NCBI GenBank assembly: GCA_019649035.1
Contig: BMAT01004406.1
Coordinates: forward strand, 246,946 to 268,896
Origin: Elysia marginata
Lineage: Eukaryota > Mollusca > Gastropoda > Plakobranchidae
Length of the DNA: 21,951 nt
Direction of reading: 5' to 3'
Shown here: in pieces, positions 1 to 12,499 of the stretch
How the letters are laid out: the number at the start of each line of letters is the position of its first letter
How positions within the stretch are numbered: the first letter of the stretch is position 1
Translations under genes and position numbers: made by a program
Notes under the pieces: generated by a model
What the model saw: only the letters and a program-made list of their open reading frames with translations
What the model was told of the DNA's origin: nothing
The model's database searches: none

Positions 1-974
1 TTTATGATAATCTATTTTTAATACAGCATAACAAACTGCGCTTAACTATTCGGATATTTTTCAACGTTGTTCAATCAAGTTTTGAATTAGTTTTTCTTGG
101 AACCAATGGTCTTCAGATATTGACTTCAATTATCTAAATATAAGGTGGGGATTTTGTTGGTCCCGAAAGCTACTGAACCACAAGTGATCTACCCACTTTA
201 TTTAAAAATTAACTTTGAGAGAACACATGAGGGGTAATGTTCAAATTGTTCATAACAGTTTTTGAGACAAAAAGGGATACAATTTGAATGATTTACGTTA
301 AAAATAAAACTAAGAAGATGGTGCGTTCCTGTCACGTGCTTGTCCTTAGGGATCGCCTTACATGAAATGAAAGTATGATTACTTTATGCCTAAACGATCC
401 CTGTTAAAGAGGAAAGACAGAAAACGATAAAATATGTAGCTGCAATACCCAAAAGCTTATGTTAGTCAAGCTAGGTTGTGAAATGGGTGAAAATGACACA
501 TCTTAAAATTTACGGTTTGTTCCTCTCGGCGGAAGTGGGATAATCATACTCCAATAGATTAATGACATCAACCACACTCGCATATCAAATTATCGGAGCG
601 CAAAATTCATGGCATATGCGTTGGTTGTTCTTTGAAGGCGAAAAGATACGATATATAGGCCGTTGGGCCAAGAACATTATTTTTAACAAGTTACTGGTGA
701 CATTGTGCATAATCGCTGTCTAAACTGAAGATGGCACTCCGAATCACGCGACATGATGGTATGAAACATGACCTCAATAAGCTGCCTTTGTCCTGGGAGC
801 TAAAGGCGAACGATGCACCCGGTCACACTAAACTACAAACCAGGAGCATTCACCAGTTAACATGGACGACGATTAATGTATCAGTAAGTTAAATTCCGAT
901 CATCCTTCTAACCCTTTTTACCATCACGATAATTTTTTTTCCGAAAGAATCACCTGTCATGAAAGAAATGATTT

Positions 975-1112
975 AATAAAATTAATAATAACAATAATAA
1001 TAATAAGTGCTGATGATAATGATGGTGAGGGTCATGATGATGATGATGACGACGACGACGACAAAATTACAACTACAACAACAATAGTAATAATAATAAC
1101 AACAACAACAAC

Positions 1113-1148
<36 letters not shown>

Positions 1149-1167
1149 TATTATTATTATTATTATA
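975..1167 (+). repeat. Compound trinucleotide microsatellite ending in an AT hairpin
   Basis: Blocks of AAT, GAT, GAC, ACA and again AAT repeats follow one another. The last (AAT)n block (about 1113-1148) is followed at once by (TTA)n (about 1148-1167), making a perfect inverted repeat with arms of about 20 bases. The poly-Ile minus-strand frame here is an artefact. Confidence 0.93.
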
Positions 1168-1309
1168 ACGAAAACGTGAACATCAGCAACAGGAACAAGA
1201 ATGATAACAACGGAGAGACCACAATGAACAGAAAAAAAACGGGCCAGTATTGTTGATAACATTATCAACATTATCATAACACGGAGGGCTGCTGATGATG
1301 TTATCGCTA

Positions 1310-1500
1310 TATTTTGAGGTCAGTGAGTCACGGGCGGCTCCGCTGAGTGGGTGACCTCTCAGGATCCCACAATCTCCCACCCCCTGGTCTTCTAACGGGG
1401 CTGGCCTTCCACGATTTGCCCCTTGGCTGCCATAAATTATCAGAGCTGAGCTTATCTTCACCTCACAAACCGACATGATCAGACCGCGCAATATACACCA
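1310..1500. other. GC-richer island, nature unknown
   Basis: This stretch is notably richer in G and C than its neighbours. It holds the inverted pair GAGGTCA (1316-1322) and TGACCTC (1352-1358) and a frame open on the minus strand over most of 1183-1491 without recognisable homology. It could be an old transposable-element fragment or a non-coding element. Confidence 0.25.
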
Positions 1501-1982
1501 GTGGACGGTATAAGCGTTATCTCAGTTCAGTAGTCCTACACCTACTGACTGCTTAGCCTCGGAAATTCCGTTATTAAAATCAAAGTCGCATGGAGGACGA
1601 GTAGGCGAAACGTCTGTTTGCAATACAGTAGCTGGCTACATAAATCTGTTTAGTGCATTTTGTTTGTTTTGATTATCCTTCTGTTCATATAAACTCTCTT
1701 TCATCAAACTAAACCACGTTTGGGAAAGGATCAACATCATCAATATTTGTTTTAAAGTTTGCACTTAACAGTTGCAAATATCTGCGAAACCACAATATGC
1801 AATTATTTTTTAATCTAGAAATCCATGTTCATAGCCTGTTGTCTTCTGGGTTTTCAGGGGAAACTTTTTTTTCAATTTTACTCCAGCCACCTCAACTTCG
1901 TATCTCTTTGTAAGTGCTTTGTTACAACTATTTCTCCCATCATGACGTGACACGCAGGAATTCTGAATCACGTGATCCACTA

Positions 1983-2038
1983 CCACCATATTGTAACATT
2001 CCTCATGCTGCCACCATTTTGTAACCTTCCTCATGCTG
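1983..2038 (+). repeat. 28-bp tandem duplication, two units
   Basis: Units 1983-2010 and 2011-2038 (CCACCAT-T-TTGTAAC-TTCCTCATGCTG) differ at two positions. Confidence 0.9.
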
Positions 2039-3241
2039 ACCATTCACACAGATCCAAATAGATAGGGGCGATGGGCGATAGTTTCGCTGCGAGTATTGTT
2101 CAATCCGCGATCCTTTAATTAAGCCTTCATATCTTGCGGCGACCGACATATCACACAATAGGAAGTATATCGAACTGGGACAATTCATCGTGACGCAAAG
2201 TTACGCGACCGGCAGTCCAGTTAGAGCTCTTCTAGCTATTGTCAATCTCATTCATGAGAGCTACCAGCAATATCCCAAGATCTCCGCAAGCATTAACACC
2301 ACAGAAGAACGCGTAACGGTGAATGCTTTACTTCACTTTAGCCTTTTCTTCTTGTTTCACCTTTTGCTAAAGAAAGGTGCAAATAAGGGGCATAAAGAGG
2401 GTGTCCTACAGAATACATCGTAGTAGCAGGTTCGAGGAGTCACCCGCCAAGATATTGACCAGGATGACGCACCGAAAACTGTTCAACTTCACGCATCATT
2501 TCATGTAAAGAGGGTGCTAAGGTAGTTATGGCGTTTTCTGCGACTCTTACATCTTTTCATCACTGGATTTTGTAAAAGCTGTCGTCGTACCGTTATTTTT
2601 TTGTCTATTTTCATCTACAGGATCAAACTCTTTGCATGGTCTTTTCTTATCCAGCTTCATCGGTAATTGCCAGTAAACAACGCCACTTTCCACCATTCTC
2701 CCACTTTTCCTGACTCTTAATTCTATAAATTAAAACAAGGCCATGCTCTATTAATGAAAGCAATATTCCCAATCGCCGTGGGCTAGAAGAGATTATTCTT
2801 CTAAGCAGATTTCGCGAACGGCGTGACCACCATCATAATTATGACAAAAGTGGATCAAAGCTAATCCAAACAGCTATATTCAGTTTGGCATTGGCATATG
2901 TTTTAATTCTGATGTCAACTATCACTGTTTAGGTTTGAGAACTATTTTTTTTCCAAATTCAGACAAGCTGGATGTATATCACACTGCAAAGAGACACGAG
3001 GTTATATAATATTCTTTAGAGCAACAATGCCAATGTGGCTTTCACGAGTTCTGGTTAGCACGCATCTTGACAAAGAGATTGGCTTTTTATGTCCGGCAAT
3101 CATTATTCAGCGGTTATTGGCTTAGGTCGAAACACAAAAAGTATATGTGACTCAAGGAAAACGGATACTTACGGTATGATTAAGGCCTACCAGTTTATAA
3201 GTTTTCGGTGAAAGACACAAAATTAATATCTTAGCGCTTCC

Positions 3242-3547
3242 ATGTATAAATATCACTGGGTAATTTGTCAGCAGGAAATTAGCGTTGTTGAAGTAGCCTA
3301 TAATCAAACACAAAGCGATGTTTGGGAGCATTTCTTTCAACTGGCTGCTTTAAGTTTTCTGCACTCACTGAACTCTCTAGTTCACACGGAGAGCGAAATT
3401 CCATGGTCAATAGAAAATGAGACCAATAACGGCAGACTTTCCGGTAATAGAGAAAGCCTTACGGTACTTGTGACTAAGTTCAAGTCAACCGACACCATGT
3501 TAGAAGCAGCTGTTGTTCTAAGCAATGCCAACATCCGCTGCCGCTAG
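3242..3547 (+). other. Unidentified 101-codon open frame
   Basis: ATG at 3242 to TAG at 3545-3547. The composition looks protein-like (mixed acidic and polar residues, one Trp-rich patch), but I recognise no family. Frames of this length are expected by chance in a window of this size and composition. Confidence 0.1.
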
Positions 3548-5293
3548 CATCCCTTTCCCGGATTACCGGAAATACGGAGAAGTTCTTCCTGTTTAATTTT
3601 TGCGTTTAAGAGGGTTTATGTCCTAGCCATTTCGAAGACCCAAATTGACACTTTACATTTTTAAAAAAGGAAGTAGGGTGGGTATATTTTTTTCTTTGTA
3701 TGGTTTATTTGGTTGAAGTCTTTTTATAGTTGAGATTGAGTTAATTTTGTTTGTATTAAACCAAACACATCTGCACGCCCTGAGTAATGTAATTAACTCT
3801 ACAATATTGTCCAGTCGGATATGTTCGACGAAACTCGCCCCTAGTAAGCTAGCTCTGAGAGCCGTGCTGTGTTTTGCCTTATTTGTGTCCACAATAACGG
3901 CACTAAGCCTCCGGTTCCAGTTAAGCCCACGAGATAATCTATGGGATGTTTCATGGCTTGCTCATAGCTAAAGGTGGGAAATGATAAGATTTGAAAGAGA
4001 TGAGCTGGAGGCAGGCAGACTGGGGTGAACACGCCAGTGATAATACTCACATACAACCCGGCCAGGATTATCACAGATGGCAGATGATAACACTGGCTAG
4101 GAGTAACAAATCGAGACCCCATCTAGCCAAAAAAAAAGAAAAGAACAACAAAACGACCGAGATTTATACCACTGACAAAAAGTTGTTTCGCCGATTGTAG
4201 CATTTGGACGAATTCCACCATATTTTGCAGCATCTCCGAAAACTTAACCCAATAATGAACAGAAGTATTTCTAAACCTTAGATTCTAACGAGGAGGCCCC
4301 TCTTCCGGCTTTGACACGACTTAAGCGTCGCATCTTACCAAGTTTCCTGCGTATTTTTAAACTACTGAAGTCGGTTTATTTCTTCTCCAGAGCAAAGTAC
4401 GTGTATATAAAATTTGACAAAATCAATAACATATGATGATAAGCAGGCAAAATCAGACTTTTTTATGATAAAGATGACGTGTTTTTTTCTAGAAATCGCA
4501 ACTCTTATTGCCCAGGTATAGCGCTATACAAGGGTTTTCTAAAAGCTTCACGCGCACAGGGACTGCCACTGTCAAAAGACCGTTACTGATGTAAAATATC
4601 TTGGCAAATACGGGTGTCATCGAAAGCTTTTCTGATTACTCAAACAAGCTGACCGCCGCCCAGTGCAACAACACTGTAGTCAAACTGAGACCAGTCCGAG
4701 ATAATGCGGAGAACAAGGCGATTATGTTCGAGTCATAGAGTGAGCTCTTGGGCTTAGGCCAGTTGTCAGTAAACACTGGGAGCGAGGAGACGAGAAGGGT
4801 GAGCTAGCTCCGCGGGCGGGCAGCTCTTATAACAGCTTATCTCTCATGATGATATCACTAGCTGAGTTTGGATGTGCCATGGACTGGACTTATCCGAGTC
4901 GGCGCGTTTTAAGAATTAAAGGGATTTACGAAAACGAATCTTAAAGGAACGGACATAATGGAAGTAGTGGCTGCGACATCTCCAACGCGGTACATTGAAA
5001 ATAAAATAAAATAAAAGTAGTTGATGAAGGAATGATATGGGACAAAACGAACGAACTAAATGGGACAAAAAGAACGGCTAAGGAGTTGATATCTGACGTC
5101 GTTCTAGCTCACAAGGAGGCCTTCATGCAAAAAGATGAAAACATGGTCGACTAGAACCGTTTAAAATGGCTAGAAGATTTGCTCAAACTATCAAGAAAAA
5201 CTAAACCGAAGGATACGACCGAGTGAAAAAAAAAACCTTTATCGTGATGAAAATTGGTTTTGCAAATTAAACAATAAGGAACGAACTCTGGGA

Positions 5294-5308
5294 CCCCCCC
5301 CCCCCCCC
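5294..5308 (+). repeat. Poly-C run of 15
   Basis: Fifteen consecutive C residues. A shorter run of 12 lies at 7472-7483. Such runs are prone to length error in sequencing. Confidence 0.95.
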
Positions 5309-5309
5309 A

Positions 5310-8018
5310 GGCCTTGACGCCTTTCGTAATATATGAAGATACAATAGTTTCCAGAAGTTCTAGTTAGGGCCTGACATGAGTAAGCCTATGTGGCTAGTCT
5401 TATAGGTTTCAAGTGTTGTAAGACTCCCTTTATGATTTAATTTATCGCCAGACCCGTGATTGTGAGGGGACGCTATTGGCTTCCAAACACGACTACTTTT
5501 ATTGTACCTTAACGGTCTCTGATCTTTACAGGTCTTTGCCAATCCCAGGACCTCGCATGAATGTATCCGTAACAAAGCAGATCTTAAGCGTAGTAAGTAT
5601 GTGCGTAAGAAGCACTCGACATGTCTTGAGACTGTAATACGAGGTTGTTAAGTTAAGCTGGAACATAAAGCACATTCTATACAGGTCGGAGGATGCAGGA
5701 GGAGAGGAGGTATCAAGAAAAAAAATATAACAATTCCTTTTTTTCTTCATTTTGCCAAAAAAAGCAAGTTTCCATGATATTCAGTAATCAACGAACGTTT
5801 TTCTATTCTTTATCATTTTAAGCTGATTTTTATGCTATTGATTTTACTTGTTAACACCTGGGAGGTAGACACAGCCGTGTTTTTTTTCAAGGCCAAACAG
5901 ACATAATTATGAAACTCATCAAAAAATTGAAATATTCGAGTTAAGTTATTCCCCAACTTTATGAAATCTTTTTCCTCTTCTGAAAGCTCCATTCATCTTA
6001 CACCATCACCCACGTCATTCTCTCTCTCATATTTCATGCATAATGTTCTTGGACAACTTGAACCATTTATTCGTTTTTACGCTCAATTGAAAGGCGACAC
6101 CGAGAGACAAAAATTCACTCAAGGCTCGCACACATATACTTCTATGTTGTAATTTTGTTGATTATACTTCGAGGCTTTGACCCAAGTTTGGAGCCACAAG
6201 GACACTGCGCTGTTAATTGGGCTATGCAAGGACAGCTAGCAATGTGCTCACTATCAAAGGGTATGACAAAGATTTTATTATAGAAAAGAGGAAAGCGTGA
6301 ACCTAGTCCTGCATTAATCTCTTCATTTACCTACGTCAAGAGCTTTGTTACCGATGACACAACTCCTGGCTTGGTGTCGCTATTCGTTGATTGTCCGGGT
6401 ATTTCCGCTAAATCCTTTTCCAAACCGACTTAACAAAGCAGCGAAATAATGGTCCAGACAGAGGGTAAGTCGGTTTTGGCTCTCGCCCATAGCAGCCTGT
6501 CTATTGTATCCATTTAGCACAACCAAATGCTGCGGTAAATCTACAGCTCGTTTTTTAAGGTTGATAAGTATAAAACATTGCAGGGGTGATAATATTCCCA
6601 CTCTATAAGGTTATTTAAAGAAAATAATTCTAGCTATACAAAACCTCAGCTTAGGCCTGTTGTTAACAAGCGTTAAATTGAAAGTACTGGATGGGGCGAT
6701 AGGAGATTAAGAAGTGGCCGCAGTAGTAGAAGCAGAGATGGTATTGGTGGTCGTAGCAACAATAATAGCCCAGCGAATTTGGTGTTTAGAATGTACTGCC
6801 AAGTACAAAAATAACAACAAGAACAACAAAAAAATCCCACTTTTTTACAAATCCATGTCACCCTGGTTCCGCGCATCTGGCCATGTTTCGTCATTGGTTT
6901 TACCGAGATCTCAAAGACTATGACTGTCGTGACATGTACTTGATAACCACCAGTTAGTTACACATGACTACAGGACCACAAGCGGCTTAACAAAACGACC
7001 ATGAACAATTAAAAAAAAAAAGCAACTGCTGATAAAACGCATGGGTCAAACTACGAGCTCGGATTTTCCTTTCTTCTGACGCCTACATTAAGTTTACAAC
7101 TTCGCAATAGTAATACCTCTCTCCAGCACAATGACGTGTCTATGAGATGAGTAACTGAATGTAGGCTAATCCAGGTGTTCTGAATGCTTTTTTTTTAATC
7201 TCCCTGCAGGCTGTTTACTAAAAATACTGCCATCACCTCTTGGTTCAAAGGAAATAATAAACAAAATAAATTCACCTTACGGACTCTCTTAAATTTCACG
7301 TTGTAAACTTCATAAACAGAATAAACCTGAATATAAACAAAGCCTACATTGTTTACAAAACAGGAGAAACAATTATGATAATAAATGACGGCACACCTGG
7401 ATCTGAACTGCGCCTAGGCAGAGCCGCTCTATTCCTTGGAGCAGTTGGATAGAAGTTACCCATCGTAGGTTCCCCCCCCCCCCACACCAGCTTGTTTTAG
7501 TAATAGTGAAAAAATTAAACTCTAAAAAGGAATAATAACTGGCATAGTTATAATTATAAAGCCTTGAACATGACTATAAAATTTCCTACTAACAATTTTA
7601 CTTTGACAGTTTATATAAATCACTAATGCTAAGGCACCCCCTTTCCAAACACACATTGTACAGCTATGAAAAAAAGCGAAAAGACATTAAATGTGAGTTT
7701 GTTGGTCTGTCAGCCCCCAAATGTCACCTTTCACGTGTACACTGCGAGAAGTGCGAGTTATGTTTTATCGAACGACAAGCCAATTTAGCGGTAATCGATT
7801 AAAGACAATTTAATGTGTTCATCTTTTCTCGTCGTAATAATCAACGCTTATTTTTAACTCCGCCAGGAAATAGGCAGAAAAATAATGCATTACACGTTTA
7901 AACGCGTATTATTCCTAATCTCAGTGGTTTCTTGTTAGATAAAACTTAAAATACTCGTACTAAAACCGCTCCTATTCCTAATGTCGCATTCACCGAACTA
8001 CCTCCTACTATTAAATAA
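5310..8018. other. No recognisable gene
   Basis: AT-rich, with only short frames lacking recognisable domains. The only items noted are the possible tRNA-like relic near 7.4 kb and the C run beside it. Confidence 0.5.
7385..7465 (-). repeat. Possible tRNA-derived SINE head, decayed
   Basis: On the minus strand GCTC-CAAGGAATA-GAGC looks like a tRNA D arm. CTGC-CTAGGC-GCAG follows as an anticodon-like stem-loop, then AGTTCAGATCC, which is close to a Pol III B box with one mismatch. The variable and T-stem region appears deleted, and no acceptor stem pairs. No A-tail or target duplication was identified. Confidence 0.3.
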
Positions 8019-8038
8019 CTTTGAAAACGTTTTCAAAG
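8019..8038. promoter_or_regulatory. Perfect 20-bp palindrome
   Basis: CTTTGAAAACGTTTTCAAAG is its own reverse complement with no spacer and a central CG. It resembles a homodimer binding site, but no factor can be named. The flanking bases do not extend the symmetry. Confidence 0.6.
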
Positions 8039-8238
8039 CATTCCTTCTAAAGCCTACTAGATCTTGAGGCAATGACTTCAGAACTAAGAAGAGAAAAAGG
8101 TGGGTCTACAGCGTAGGTCTTACTGTTCCTTCTGCTCCACTGACTCCACTACTCGGCCTACAACCAAAACATCAACACTGGTCCCCCCGTAAAGGCCCCT
8201 TACAACACGAAACACACAAACGGAAATTTTATTATGGT

Positions 8239-8384
8239 CTTCTTTTTCTTGTTTTTCTTCCTCCTCCTCCTCTTCTTCTCCTCCTTCTCCTCCTCCTTCT
8301 TCTCCTTCTTCTCCTTCTTCTTCTTCTTCTTCTTCTTCTTCTTCTTCTTCTTCTTCTTCTTCTTCTTCTTCTTCTTCTTCTTCT
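8239..8384 (+). repeat. TTC/TCC polypyrimidine microsatellite
   Basis: An imperfect TCC/TTC/TTTC-rich stretch resolves into about 80 bases of pure (TTC)n ending at 8384. The plus-strand frame through it is a poly-Phe artefact. Pure GAA/TTC tracts of this kind can form triplex DNA. Confidence 0.96.
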
Positions 8385-8740
8385 ATGTCAATGCTGTTGG
8401 AAAACGAGGAGTAAGAAAGGTCAGAAAGGTCTTCCCAGAGAGAAAAAAGAATTTATTTATCTAGATATGCCTCAGTGACGCTGAGACTAAAAATTATCTG
8501 GTTTTTGTGGTGCACTTTGAGAGACAGACAGATAGAGCGGAAAAGGAGGGGGGGTGTCACATTTAATGTACGTATTATAAGCTGGGAATTGCCCAGGTTG
8601 ACGCGCCTACTCGATATTGATAATGCAAATCTGCGCATTATGTTGCCCGCTCCATGGTTTAATCATTCAACACTTGAGCTGTGGGTATACAGTATAAAGT
8701 TCCTCAGCATATAATATGTGAAGACTTACAAGGTCACGAG

Positions 8741-9130
8741 GGGGAAGAGAGAAAGAGAGAGACAGAAACAGACAGAGAGAAGCAGAGACAGGGAAAAGGT
8801 TGAGAGCCACTGAGAGAGACAGGGAGAGATTGAGGGAGAGAGAGAGAAGCAGAGACAGGGAAAAGGTTGAGCATGAGAGACACTGAGAGAGACAGGGAGA
8901 GATTGAGGGAGAGAGAGAGAAGCAGAGACAGGGAAAAGGTTGAGAGACACTGAGAGAGACAGCGAGAGATAGAGAGAGTAAGAGAGAGAGTGAGAGAGAA
9001 GCAGAGACAGGGAAAGGTTAAGAGACACTGAGAGAGGCAGCGAGATAGATATAGAGAGGGAGAGAGAAGCAGAGACAGGGAAAAGATAGAGAGGCAGAGA
9101 GACACAGAACGAGAAGGAGAGAGGGGGGGG
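8741..9130 (+). repeat. GA-rich minisatellite with a conserved marker every 67-79 bp
   Basis: A purine-rich array carries the marker AGCAGAGACAGGGAAA at 8781, 8848, 8921, 9000 and 9068, so spacings are 67, 73, 79 and 68 bases. Between markers the units share GGTTGAGAG..CACTGAGAGAGACAG and then expand or contract in GA runs. A G8 run closes the array. The long minus-strand frames here read only Ser-Leu-Ser-Leu and are artefacts. Confidence 0.93.
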
Positions 9131-10344
9131 GCAGGCAAAAATAGACATAGAGGGAGCGAGCCAGAAAGAGTTGTGGGTGGGAAGAAGGTGGAGGAGCTTT
9201 AAACTTCTATCTTTCAATATCAAGTCAGTTCCTATTGTTCCATTGTTTCCACAATCGTCATTTCCTGACAAGGCTTTGAATGCAAAACTAGATATTAATC
9301 AAGGCAATTATTTCTAACTACTGAGCATGGCCCAATTAACTGCAATCGAGGCGAGAACAGAAATGAATACGCAAACAATAGCAATGACCTCACGAGCAAC
9401 ACTATAATACCACTACTAACACTGTAAATAAAACAGAGACAAACTTAAATCCGTACTGTAGCTCAACAGAGAGACAATAGGGCCTACATAATTACAATTT
9501 ATACGAGTTTTTTTTTTTCAAGATAATTCAGTTGTATCATGCACTCCCAAGAGAGCCCCTGAACCCATAAGGCGTAATCATGAATCGTGGTATAGAAATA
9601 TTCTCGATCCCAAACACTGGCTGGTGATTTATTACTTATAAACAGTAGCGACGATTTGGTGTTTGGAAAATCCTCCTTAAAGCATGCAAGGGAAGCTTAA
9701 GGGAGCGTTAAAGAACTACCAGTGTTTAAAATCCTGCAGGCAACAAGATTAATTATTCCAAACATTCATAAAAAGCTTATCTATTTGTTCAGCTAAATGA
9801 CAAACTGCTCCATTGCAGCAATATCGTATACCTAGACTGCTCAGACTGATTTCGTTTTGTTTTAGTTTGGTTGGTTGATTTGGTTGTTGTCGTTTTGTTA
9901 TTGTATACTTTTTTTAACCCTTTAAACCCTGTCAGAAAAGGCTGTGTTATAAGCAACTATTTGTTTTCCTACGTCACAAAATACAAGTAAACGAAGCCGG
10001 CAAAAAGAAAGCACTTCTACTCGAATCCCTAAACCAAATAAAATCTATGCTTGCCGTCGCCTTTGTTTAAGGTTCAAATAAATCTTTAAAAATTTAAAAA
10101 CAAAACATGTACAGAGGTCTGCCCGTCAGCCTAACAGCCCGCGAGACAATGTTAATGGTTAATTTTTTCACTTCTCTCGTTTTGACACATCAACTAAGCT
10201 TTTCAGCCCTCCTTGCGATAGGCCTAAAACGTTATCACTTTTGAAATCCGTTTTATTCTAATGAGCCTGCTGCTGAGAGTGGCAAATTTGACAAGAGAAG
10301 TGATAGAAAAGCAAGAACAAACCAAGAAAAGAGAACTGGACGAA
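9131..10344. other. No recognisable gene
   Basis: AT-rich sequence without a notable frame, repeat or RNA motif that I can identify. Confidence 0.5.
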
Positions 10345-10465
10345 CACCAGTTCATAGTAACATGAATGGCGCAAGGGCAAACACACTCGCAAAAGGACAG
10401 ACAGGCACAGACAGATGCAAATCAGAGCAGCTTGGATCCTGTGCACACTTGTCAGTATTTTGAAG
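10345..10465 (+). repeat. Diverged direct repeat, copy 1
   Basis: This copy begins CACCAGTT, continues through AATGGCGCAAGGGCAAAC, ACACTCGCA, GACAGACAGGCAC and GATCCTG, and ends ATTTTGAAG. The same landmarks occur in the same order at 10493-10622. Confidence 0.8.
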
Positions 10466-10492
10466 AGGAGTGTTAGAGGAGCTAGCTATCTG

Positions 10493-10622
10493 CACCAGTT
10501 AGTAGTAGCAGTAATGGCACAATGGCAAACAGCTTAACACATTCGCAGACAGACAGACAGACAGGCACGCAACAGAGAACCTTAGGTCCTGCACAATAAT
10601 TATTATTCTCAGCATTTTGAAG
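10493..10622 (+). repeat. Diverged direct repeat, copy 2
   Basis: This is the partner of 10345-10465 at a period of about 148 bases. It has CACCAGTT, AATGGCACAATGGCAAAC, ACATTCGCA, an expanded GACA run (10546-10564), GGTCCTG and ATTTTGAAG. A TAATTATTATT insertion near its end adds length. Confidence 0.8.
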
Positions 10623-12499
10623 CAGCTGTAGTGGACAACCAGGGACAACCAGAGACAGGCAGGGACAGATAGGGGGAGGGCATCGTGTGACAGACAGTCT
10701 GAGACAGCCAGGCCTTGTCCCAGGCTGCCGAGTGCTGACATTTTATTACAGGCTGTAGAGAGACCAGGGGGAAATGATTCATCCAGCCGCCCTCCTCTCA
10801 ACATTTAGGCAACCCATTACGAGAGTTTTGCTTAAAGACAAAGACTCGGGTCGGATTTTGTGCATGATCTGGTGACACCGGCGTGCTGCACTGTGTAATA
10901 GTTTGTATTCAGTTTGTAAATGACGGCCTTTGTTCTGCTATTTCTCTCTTTTGTTTTTTTTTTCTTCTCCTCGCACGACGAAGCTCATTCTGTGAAACAT
11001 TTGACAGCAATTTTCAAGGTTTGGTAAATTGCTGGTATAAGCATCTATTAATACCGTTCTATTTATATGCAGGGTTGCAAATGGCCGATGAAAATAAAGG
11101 CTAAACTTCACGGTAAAGACTGACACTGAGCAAGGGCAACTCTCTGAAAGATTTACTTTCTTCTATATGCTTGCTAGATCTAGATATCTTAAAAATGTTG
11201 AAAGATATTAGTTTGATTGGTCATGAATATTATAACATGTGGGGCGACTAAAAGGAGTTGTTTTTTTTTTAATTGAGGAAAGGTGGAGAAAAAACTTGGC
11301 TGAGTGTGGAATAGATACCAAAAATAGTCTAGGCCTAGCAAGAAACTTATGTAAGAAACCTTGAAGTCATCACTGAATTTAGTGAACCACCAAAAAACCA
11401 AAGTTTAGGAAACAGTTTGTGATGCCTGAATTTTTAAGGGAAAAAAAACACTCAACATCCATCGTCGCACAGCTTGCAAGAGAAAAAGAACATGTTTGCG
11501 TGTATTTTACCGACGTTCATGTTATGTTTTCAAGATCGTGAGACAGAGATAATAAACTAGGCTACGCCTGTATTTTAATGTATGGTTTTTTGTTATGTTA
11601 ACAGTAACCTCTACACTCTTTTAGAGAGTAGGTGCAAAAACTATATGTAAAATTAGGCAGCCTTAAATTCATTATCTCTCAGGTCTTATCTTCGGCGCTG
11701 CTGTTAATTTCCTTCAGTGTCTACGTAAAACTATATGCTGTTAATTCCCTTCAGTGTCTATCTATAACTATGTATATCAAAGTTTGTACTGGAGCGAGAT
11801 AGACTGAAAGGTCAAAGTTCTAACTAGAAAAAAGTTTCATCTTTAAAAAAACGTTCCCTACAAGATCTTTCCTTCTCTCTGCCTTAACAGTGTTAAACGC
11901 TTCTGTCGTCCCTCAACTTTAGATTTGAATGCGTTGTTCTCTCTCAATCTATATGTGTGGTGTCGCCAGCTAGCCCAACAGGTTTGCGACAGGCTCCAGT
12001 TATAATAACAACTAGAGGCATAGAAAAGCGACCTCTTAGCACACGAGACCCACCCTAGAAAAGTACACACAATAAACACACGAGTCGAGAAAATCGGGTC
12101 TATAAGTTCCCAGCGAGGACATAGCATAGCATAATAAAATGAAATGCTTTGATAAGGCCAGCTGTTCGCTCCCAGCTAGCGAGACGGTCACAGTGTCTGC
12201 TGGGGCCTTAAAACACACCGGGTTGTCATTTGACTGTCACGAGATGTTTAGATAATGATAAAAAAACTTATAATGATCTAGATAAGACCATAGGACATGG
12301 GGAGTGAATAGCCAAGAAAAAACTGACTGCTTTTAAACTAGATAAATAAAAAAAACTCATGACCTCGAAAGAAAAATGCCATTACGGTACTGTTATGGGG
12401 CTATATTTTACTGAATATCCACAGGAAGTAATATGTAAGAAGGAAACTTCGCACGACACCATGGCCCTTAGACTGTTATATATTCCTAGATACATGGAT
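10623..12499. other. No recognisable gene
   Basis: A GACA/GGGACA-flavoured patch (about 10630-10700) adjoins the diverged repeats. The rest is AT-rich with only short frames and the 37-bp duplication. Confidence 0.5.
11700..11773 (+). repeat. 37-bp tandem duplication, two units
   Basis: Units 11700-11736 and 11737-11773 share GCTGTTAATT-CCTTCAGTGTCTA and ACTAT near the end, with a handful of substitutions. Confidence 0.88.

Larger units (their letters stand above)
1501..5290. other. No recognisable gene
   Basis: AT-rich sequence with short scattered frames. It contains the 28-bp duplication, an E-box palindrome ATCACGTGAT (1967-1976) and a GC-richer patch with a GGGCGG box around 4790-4830. 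I can support nothing else. Confidence 0.5.

Noticed and set aside
4650-4745. Possible tRNA with T arm TTATG-TTCGAGT-CATAG near 4724-4740
   Set aside because: The T arm pairs, but no D arm, anticodon arm or acceptor stem fits upstream.
8234-8464. Poly-Phe frame
   Set aside because: It is a TTC repeat artefact.
8726-9271. 181- and 134-codon minus-strand frames rich in Ser-Leu
   Set aside because: They are the translation of the GA minisatellite and lack any non-repeat domain.
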